NCBI RefSeq assembly: GCF_047948215.1 | Contig: NC_134456.1 | Coordinates: 82,848,515-82,912,514, forward strand | Length of the DNA: 64,000 nt | From: Lycorma delicatula | Lineage: Eukaryota; Arthropoda; Insecta; Hemiptera; Fulgoridae | Direction: 5' to 3' | Shown: in pieces, positions 57,025 through 64,000 of the stretch | Position numbering within the stretch: position 1 is the first letter of the stretch | Layout of the letters: each line of letters begins with the position of its first letter | Notes under the pieces: generated by a model | The model's input: the letters and a program-made list of their open reading frames with translations, nothing else | Database searches by the model: none | Told to the model about the DNA's origin: nothing | Translations under genes and position numbers: made by a program

Positions 57025-57682
57025 GGATAAATCTTTCTAAGAAAGAAAGAAAAAAAATTAAAAGAAGATTAGTATTATTTGTTAAACGTAGTCGCGGACA
57101 GACGGTGTAGAATTTAGTAATTTTGTTAGTTAAAAACAGCACAGGACAGTGAAATTGAAAATCCTATCGGACCATTCAAATATATATATATATAATATCC
57201 TATTTTCGTAGTGTTTGCAGTTTTCAGATTAAGAATGATTGCTTTGATGACCAATTCTATTTATTTAATACATTTTGTATTATGATTAAATTTTATGATG
57301 GAGAACGTACTGAACAATCAAAAATTCAATTTTGTATTTCTCTTTGGCTTATAATTATTATTATTATCCATATGATGTGGAAGATACCATTATTTGGTTG
57401 TTGTAATCAGTTAAATAATCTATTTCTACGTACAAAAATTATCCTCAGTAAATAAATATGTTTTATACAGTATAAATTACGTGGCCATAGCTCGGTATTG
57501 TATTATTTCGTATATTAAGACTGCTGTTTAATATTTGCGGTATTTAGATACGTAAAATTTTTATGAATTACACACATAAAACGGTTTCGTTATTTATTAT
57601 TAAACTTGTATTATTTTTGATAATGGGGAAATGAAATATGGCGCCCGTTCGGGTGCATAGATTGGATATGAATAAAGCATTT
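57025..57682. other. AT-rich DNA, nothing recognised
   Basis: No signature detected. Confidence 0.45.
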
Positions 57683-57905
57683 CTTCAAAATTAAGAGTGT
57701 TCAGCGTAGAGCCTTAATTGTATGCACTGGTGTTTTTAAAATAACCTCCTACGAGGCTATAACCGTATTGGGAAAGACTCTCCCAATCGATTTAGTGGTG
57801 TAAGTTCGGGCAGCCATGTGGAGATTGTGAAGATGCCGGGAGGCCAAGGTGTTTGGGATGCGGTTTCGAGTCAGGCCAGTACCGGAGCGGAACGGTGATC
57901 ACATT
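57683..57905 (+). pseudogene. R1/Jockey-side LINE fragment (post-RT region)
   Basis: One frame reads FKIKSVQRRALIVCTGVFKI followed by TSYEAITVLGKTLPIDLVV, a stop, and VRAAMWRL, which is the QRxxLxxxTGxxxTxSxEAxxVLxGxxPIDL signature found downstream of the reverse-transcriptase domain in R1-like LINEs. A second stop follows. No tail or target duplication was identified. Confidence 0.82.
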
Positions 57906-58796
57906 TGAATTAGTTGTGTTTGTACTCGGAATGATTATTTATAATAACCCTACATAAAAACTGATATAAGTCGTTTACAAAATGGTATTATTATTGTTAT
58001 TATTTAGAATATAATATTTTATCTTATTCAAAATCATTCCGACCGTTCCTAATAAAAATCGTTCTTGAATTAAGCCTATAAATAATTTAAGTACTTTAAT
58101 AATAACTTTAAAAAATATACCGCCGTGTTACTATGTAGCATAAGAGATAAACTGTCAGAACCAGATGTTTGCTGTTATTGTTAATTACTTACCTGTCTTA
58201 TTTTTTGCTTACAGTTGCATCAGGTATGAAGTAATCTACCTGTTCCAGTATGATTTTTTTTTATTCCTAGATTTTATACTTTATTATAATAATAAAATTG
58301 ATTGATTACTAGAAACCAGAAATAAATTATTAATTTTTTTCTCATTAACATTCATCCATCTGTTACTTATATAATAAATTTACAGTTATTCAAATTTATT
58401 AAAGTGTTTAGTCTATAAAAACTGGATTATATTAAAGAAATGAACCCAGAATATACAAGTATAAAAAGCGGAGAATTAATTACATAAGGTACCGGAAATC
58501 TTAGTATTTTTACTTTAGTGTGTCAAGAATAATTATTGATGAAATTTATTTTTAAATAAATAAATCTTAAGTGATAAATCTGAAGTTTTAATGAATAATT
58601 CATACAATTAATTTGATATCCTACTTTTTCATTTATTAAAATTCTTATTTTTCATATTTTTCTTAAATTACGAAGAACGTTTTTTTATTTGATAAGATGT
58701 ACAATTTTTGGTTTAAAATCTGAAGAGGATGATGCTTTGGGTTCATGCTTTATTTCACACGTTTCTGTATTTTTAACTCGGTTCCAATTGTCGTTT
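57906..58796. other. AT-rich DNA, nothing recognised
   Basis: No signature detected. Confidence 0.45.
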
Positions 58797-58862
58797 AGAA
58801 AAATAAAAAATTCGGGTGGGGCTGTGTCGGGGCGCACGACAGTTGATTTAACGTGAAATGTT
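58797..58862 (+). repeat. Rep-H copy 2
   Basis: GGTGGGGCTGTGTCGGGGCG through AACGTGAAAT matches 35083-35143. In both places it follows an A-rich stretch. Confidence 0.6.
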
Positions 58863-58914
58863 TATTATGTTTTAAATATTAATAATTTTTAATAATTATT
58901 ATTTATATTTATAT

Positions 58915-59340
58915 ATATAGAGAATGTTTCTAAAATGGTGAGCTGGCTGTACTTTTCCGGATTCTACTTGTAAAATTAAACATAAAGTGTCCTTAGGAAA
59001 AATGGCTGTTTCTCTTGTTCTCCCTCTGTCCGCCATTTTGTTATTTTTATATAAAAATTTATATCTCAAGTTCGTATAGAGGAATCAGATTAATATTTGG
59101 TAAGCGTCTTGGTAATAAAGTTTTAAAATTAGTAAAAATATCAGGAATTAAATACCTTCACAAATTACAAAATGGTGACCATGTTTATTTTTCAATCCGT
59201 TATATCTCTATAAATATTAGTTGTATCAAAATTTATGTTATTTTCTAAAATATTAATCCTTTTATTTTGAACAAAATGACATTTTGTTTTTTAAAATCGG
59301 TTTACAAATAGCCGAGTTATGGCAGAACATTGATGTAATT
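58915..59340 (+). repeat. Rep-I copy 2
   Basis: Diverged relative of 38757-39190 (see that entry). The 77-codon frame inside it is not conserved in the other copy. Confidence 0.45.
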
Positions 59341-59635
59341 ATGTGTCTGTTTTTATATCCACTTTACGTTCAATTCGATGAAATATTAATGGTTTTTATT
59401 TATTGTTAATTCTATTATTGTAAATTAGAATCAAATTAAGTAATAATTTTCTCACAATAATAGACCTAATAATTATGACACAAAATTACGTCAATTTTCT
59501 CCAATAACTCGACTATTGTCAATTGATTTTCAAAAATAAAATAACATTTTGTTCAAATTTTCTCGACAAAAATTCATAATATTCTGGATAAACAAATAAA
59601 GGCTAAGGAAAAAAATTCTGTTTTCACAGACATGC
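59341..59635. other. AT-rich DNA, nothing recognised
   Basis: No signature detected. Confidence 0.4.
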
Positions 59636-60045
59636 AAAACCATCGAAAGAGGTGATATAAAACTGCTTGCAACCATCGCAACACACAAGTGACTTCCTGC
59701 TGGATCCCTAGCAACGTCGGAATTCCGGATAATGAACGTGCGGATTCCGCTGCTAAAGACGCATGTTGTCAATCGTCCTTCACCACTCGTGTGTCGATTA
59801 TATCCGATTTTATTGTGTAAAACACGCTCTTCAAGTAGAGTGGCAAGGTGTCTGGACTGTTACAGTGAATAGTAAACTCCGATACATCAAAGATACATTA
59901 TTGCCATGAAATTCTTCATGCAGGAAGATTCGCCGGGAGAAAGTGGTCCTATGCCCGATTGCGAACAATTTTTTATTATGCATGTTTGCACCCCACTCTT
60001 TTGGCCATTCATCACGCATATGAAAAACTGGCAGAAACACCAAAT
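59636..60045 (+). pseudogene. RNase H-bearing LINE fragment
   Basis: HRNTQVTSCWIPSNVGIPDN then ERADSAAKDA is the C-terminal part of a LINE RNase H domain (usual form WxPSHxGIxGNExADxxAK). Downstream, LRYIKDTLLPWNSSCRKIRR and EKVVLCPI match the WxxSxxxxRRxEVxLxRLRxGH region that follows RNase H in Jockey/I-like elements. One stop (after DFIV) and frameshifts are present. The domain's N-terminal half and the reverse transcriptase are absent. Confidence 0.82.
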
Positions 60046-60229
60046 TTTTAATTTGAAGCTATAACTTTCACATAATCTTACATATCACCACCAAAGCTTG
60101 TCAAATCTATTCTGAGATACCGTCCTAAAATTATTTTATACCTTTTAGTGTGTTTAATTTAAGAGTGGTGTTAACAATTTTTTTTACATTTTTTTATTTA
60201 TTGTTTATTCGAATATTTATATTTTATCT

Positions 60230-60305
60230 TCCGTGGGAGCATCCCAACCTCGTAGGGGAAGACACCCGCATTGTAACGTTTCCAGTCCCCAAACCACCCC
60301 CCACC
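60230..60305 (+). pseudogene. Mariner-like scrap, related to 15055-16285
   Basis: GCATCCCAACCTCGTAGGGG through GAAGACACCCGCATTGTAAC parallels minus-strand 16030-15980 (CATCCCAACCCCCGTAGGGA, AAGACATCCACCTTGTGAC). Peptides are alike: QPRRGRHPHCNV here and NPRRERHPPCDD there. Only ~75 bases survive. Confidence 0.6.
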
Positions 60306-61287
60306 ACACGTTCGTAGTCATGATGGGTTTTAACAGGAATCGATTTTATAACTTTTTACATCTCATAGTAATAAGCCAAGCCTCATTTAAATCGGATGCC
60401 ACCGATTTAAATGCCTCGGTAGACATTTACATCAGTGTTTTATAAACTCAGCTTTTGCCTTTGCTGCAGGCCTCATATGGACATCTTAAATTTCCTACAT
60501 CGTTGCCCTCTGAACTAGCTAACCGCGGAAGCACAAACTCCGCGCCTAGTTCTACACTTTATGAAGCCAATTCAGTGTAAATATCTCATAATATTCGAGG
60601 AAAATTGAATAAATAACATACTACAAAAATGGTGTCCGTAACAACGAAATTTATTCCTAGTTCCCTTAGTGAACTCAACTTTAGTTCATACTTGACTTTA
60701 TTTCGTGTATGGACTCCGGTCTGGTCTACCAGGGAGAGGCGGACAGTCCTCCTACTCCCACTCAGCTCCATTGTAGAGTCCTGCGTGATGCCGTGAGAGC
60801 AGCACTTTACTATTTTAATGATTTTACACGAATAATCACAAATAACAAACCCTACAATAAATTGATTTACACCCGATATTAATAAACCACCCTATATCAA
60901 GTTCATAACAAAAACCCTCGCCTATTTCTATAAAAGTGGATACCGTGTGAAAATCTCCAGCTGTACTGCAAATCGTTTAATCAAATCCTAATGTATCTTT
61001 TTAATTTTACCATTTACCAATAAATGGCGTTATTGTTACCTTATAATTTTGTAATCAAATTCAATGAGTTATTTTTCTGTACAATACTGAAGATAAATAA
61101 TGTTTAATTTAGATTTAAAGAATTTTTTTTAAAATTACTTTATAATCTTTTTTCTTTAATTACGCCCAATATTAGAATATATGATTGAATACGGAATGAA
61201 AATGAGTGTTAAAAAACCTAAAGTTATGATGGTAAAAGATAAAAATCATTTTTTACCTGTAAAAATCTTCACAAAATAATTAATTAT
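60306..61287. other. Unassigned, moderately AT-rich
   Basis: Contains partial open frames on the minus strand (60586-60771) with no family likeness. No shared repeat was found. Confidence 0.4.
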
Positions 61288-61470
61288 TTGGAGGAATGGT
61301 ACAATTTTTGGATGTACGTACATAGATCTTTAATTCGTAATTATCGAGAAGATTACAAAAGAGCAATGGCCAAAGTACCTTTTAATAAAAAGAAACAATT
61401 ATTTTGTAATAAATTACGAGTTAGATTTTTTAAATATTACGCCTTGAAGTGTACTTCTGTATTTATATGA
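61243..61470 (+). other. Coding-like ORF, unidentified
   Basis: An open frame from 61243 to the TGA at 61470 reads a Tyr/Phe/Lys-rich peptide including WYNFWMYVHRSLIRNYREDY and KRAMAKVPFNKKKQ. It has no in-frame ATG near the start, no splice acceptor is obvious, and I know no family with this wording. It may be a decayed mobile-element segment or chance. Confidence 0.18.
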
Positions 61471-62067
61471 AAGTTGACAAAATTGAAAGTTGAAGGCATT
61501 TGAAATGTGAGCGTACAGGCAGCTTTCAAGGAGGTTTTGTCGCCTCCCCAGCCCCATCTCATCATTTTGTTAAATGTAACTAAACAACATTCATGAATTT
61601 AGCGAAACCGCCATAATATCACAGCTCCAATGTTTTCCTTTTATATCCCCAAAACACAAATTTAATTCTAGATGAATCAGTTATATCAAGAAGTATAAAT
61701 CGTTCGTACGCTGCGCGCAGCCGCTCTGCGCTAATAGCAGCTAAAATAGAAATGTGAGCGCATCACTCTCTGTTAAAAAGGATGGTGCGTGGGTTTGTTT
61801 GTCATATGTATTCCTGTTTTTATTTTAGCTTCTATTGACGTAGAACGGACCAAAGGTGGTGCGCCGGATGGCTGCGCACGGCGACTTTCTCAGTCGACTC
61901 TCTCCCACTAGAAGTAGTCCGTTGTCAATTAATTTACAGATTATTTTATTTAATTTCTAAGCGTAGATTATTTTTATTTATATTTTATATTTGCAGTTTT
62001 ATTTATTTTTTAAATTTAATTTTATTAATGAAAGAAAGGGATTATTAGTTAATATTTAGTAGCAGAA
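61471..62067. other. Unassigned; possible LINE scrap and a GC-richer patch
   Basis: Near 61490 the words TTGAAGGCATTTGAAATGTG recall the LEAFEMW codons of the RTE-like LINE, but too little remains to call. The patch at 61700-61925 (GCTGCGCGCAGCCGCTCTGC) encodes nothing I recognise. Confidence 0.35.
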
Positions 62068-62726
62068 AGTCTGTTGTGGACACCGCATGACTTCCTTGTA
62101 CCCCTATTAAATTACATTTCACACTTTTTTATAATGAAAAGTACATAAAATTTTATTACTTTAATAATTTCTCATATTGTTTCATATATATATATATTTT
62201 TTTTATTGTTATTGAAATACTATTTATTGTAAAACTTTTTTTACAATCAGAGGTTAATAATTATTAATAAATCAATATATTTAAATTTAAAAAAAAAGTT
62301 AAAAAAATATATGTATATGAAGTCGAATTCGAGCCGATGTGCCTTTCCTTGTAAGATCCAAATATTTCATTAATTAAAATTTTATTTGGCTATAACTCTG
62401 GGACCAAAGAAAATAAGTTGCATTTAAGAAAAAGCCCAAAATACAATTTTTTGGGATTTTGGGCTTTTTTGGACACTTTGGTCCAGTCGATTGCAATCAA
62501 AAGGGGAGGTGCACAACTAGATGTTACAACAGTCCTAAATCCAAAATTACAACATCCGACGGCTGCTAGTTTTTAGTTATGCGAGATATATAAGTATGTA
62601 TAGACGTCAAGCCGAAACTAGTCAAAATGGATTCAGGGATGGTTAAAATGAATATTTCCGTTGAAATCTGAAAACCAAAATTTTTCGTGATTACAATACT
62701 TTCAATTACTTCGTACAAGGAAGTAA
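62068..62726 (+). repeat. Rep-B, full-length copy (reference)
   Basis: Starts AGTCTGTTGTGGACACCGCA, then TGACTTCCTTGTAC, and ends CTTCGTACAAGGAAGTA, so GACTTCCTTGTAC and its complement mark the two ends. A short palindrome, GCCCAAAATACA...TGGGATTTTGGGC, lies near 62435-62470. It is inverted relative to the copy at 22499. Confidence 0.82.
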
Positions 62727-62729
62727 AAA

Positions 62730-62935
62730 AAGGATTCTTTATTTTGCGGATGCACGTGTTGGCGCGCATCAAGTAGTCCGCTGTGAGCCATAACGGCAGC
62801 TGGACTGTCAACTGACACAGCCTCACATGAACACACACAACACTAAACGAAGAAAACGGCGTCCCGTCTTCTTCGCTAACTTCTTCTAACGCCAACTCCC
62901 TGTTTTCAATATGACCAGCGTTAAACATTATATTT
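62730..62935 (-). other. GC-richer open segment, unidentified
   Basis: The minus frame opens with ATG at 62926-62928 and reads MFNAGHIENRELALEEVSEE followed by DGTPFSSFSVV. The frame stays open for 120 codons but only because it runs on into Rep-B, so any real coding part is at most about 65 residues. It could be a first exon or a remnant. There is no family likeness. Confidence 0.22.
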
Positions 62936-64000
62936 CTATTAAAAACTATTAAATTCTACATCTACACATTCCTTGAGCCTATTTTAATATAAAAACAACC
63001 AAAATGTTCAGAAAAATATTCTCTCTAGAGAACACTAATAGCTCTTGTTTAAATATTTCTGAAAATACTTAATATTCTCACAAACATGAGAATACAAACG
63101 CGTCGAAGGTCCGGGGGGCAGAGCCCTTACCTTCTAGTACAACAAACAAACAAACACGCGCACCACCCTTTTTTTAGCCGCGAAAATGTTACATGGTTTA
63201 TAATAATTTTATTTTGGTTTAGATAATTTGCGGAAGGACCGACCGCTTGACAAGTGTATAACTTAGGTTTGACTTTTGATGATCCGTAATTTGTAATTTT
63301 TAAGTCGTCTTGAAAATTTGCAGAATGTTGACCACTTTCTTTTAGCTCAACGGAAAATATACGGTATATTAGAAGTTGTTTTATAAAAATTCCATTTCGT
63401 GGCATGAGTTTATTGCCCCAAACCGTTTCAACGTATGAGAGATTGAAGAAGAAAATAAATGAATGAAAATAAAAAATGAGGAAGTAATTAGGAAAATTAA
63501 CGAGAATAAATATATAGAGAATAGAAGAAATGTTCAGAGTAGAAAAGTAGATGAGAGAGGTTGAAAAAAGTTACAAAGATCTAAATGAAAATTGGAATTA
63601 TTTTTTTTTTAAATAGCTCAAATTTAGAAATTTTAGCTGGAAATTAAAGGATAATGATTAACACTGATTAACACAAGATAAAAAAGAAAAGAGGAAGGGG
63701 AAAAGGGTAGTAAGGGAAAGAAAAACGGGAGAAAACGGGTAGGAAGAGCGAAGCGAGCTTTAAAATAATACCTTCTGATCGTGACGGGAAACGCAAGTAA
63801 CCATAGAGCGCGGACGAGCCCGTGATGGGGCTGCTAGATTTTGGATTGTAATAAATTTTTTGTTTATGTTTATTGGACTTTTATATTGAATTATTCTAAT
63901 TCATTCATAAAATGGATTGGTCTAACAAATATTGTTAAATTTTCTTATCTTCTTTTTTTTGTTTTCCTTTATTTAAGTTTTGGACAACAATTCATTGTTT
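62936..64000. other. Unassigned; purine-rich tract at 63430-63770
   Basis: A small GC-rich patch at 63105-63125 (GGTCCGGGGGGCAGAGCCC) is of a type often seen at repeat ends. Bases 63430-63770 are strongly purine-rich on the plus strand. No gene was recognised. Confidence 0.4.

Noticed and set aside
1..64000. Bacterial operons, CRISPR arrays, riboswitches or prophage
   Set aside because: There is no dense one-strand coding and there are no ribosome-binding sites before ORFs. All recognisable proteins are eukaryotic mobile-element types.

Overview
This window looks like AT-rich nuclear DNA from an arthropod, most likely an insect. The evidence is tRNA-headed SINEs, RTE-like and R1-like LINEs, mariner and hAT transposase relics, long TA microsatellites, and the absence of bacterial-style packed ORFs. 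A hemipteran is possible, but nothing here proves it. I found no convincing host gene, rRNA or functional tRNA. Nearly everything recognisable is mobile DNA in various states of decay, set in featureless AT-rich sequence.

Layout. 0-5 kb: short coding-like scraps, a CT/GT microsatellite, ends of a MITE-like family (Rep-B), a Rep-C copy, and a Rep-A copy split by a 5'-truncated SINE with a 12-bp target duplication. 5.8-6.3 kb: a foldback of two inverted arms. Each arm carries a hammerhead-ribozyme motif (type I, minimal stem III), one with an intact core and one mutated. 6.7-9 kb: an N-terminal hAT-like fragment and a GC-richer island. 10-20 kb: two RTE-like LINE copies (one with an 11-bp target duplication), Rep-A, an inverted repeat pair (Rep-K), two SINEs and a mariner-like element with matching TIRs. 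20-27 kb: mostly AT-rich DNA with inverted Rep-B and Rep-C copies and a long hairpin. 28-31 kb: a hAT pseudogene on the minus strand, cut by a 1.4-kb poly-A retroposon (Rep-F) that left a 16-bp target duplication. 34-37 kb: a second Rep-F copy, and a Rep-J element hit by two SINEs in opposite orientation. 38-43 kb: TA-centred inverted repeats, an R1-like LINE with a perfect 10-bp target duplication, and a mariner C-terminal scrap. 44.6-46 kb: a SINE split by a putative 1.09-kb solo LTR. 46.9-48.4 kb: a second SINE family, abutting a mariner that is complete end to end with a TA duplication but has at least six nonsense codons. 49-57 kb: Rep-C, SINEs, a head-to-head LINE pair, a LINE 3' end with a trinucleotide tail, and Rep-A. 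57-64 kb: LINE fragments (R1-like and RNase H), a mariner scrap, Rep-B, and unassigned GC-richer patches.

How the parts relate. The LINEs probably supplied the machinery that moved the SINEs, since both leave 8-16 bp target duplications; none of the copies here looks able to move. Several nested insertions (SINE in Rep-A, SINEs in Rep-J, LTR in SINE, Rep-F in hAT) give a relative chronology. The most unusual item is the hammerhead-bearing foldback at 5.8-6.3 kb, which resembles terminal repeats of Penelope-like elements or retrozymes.
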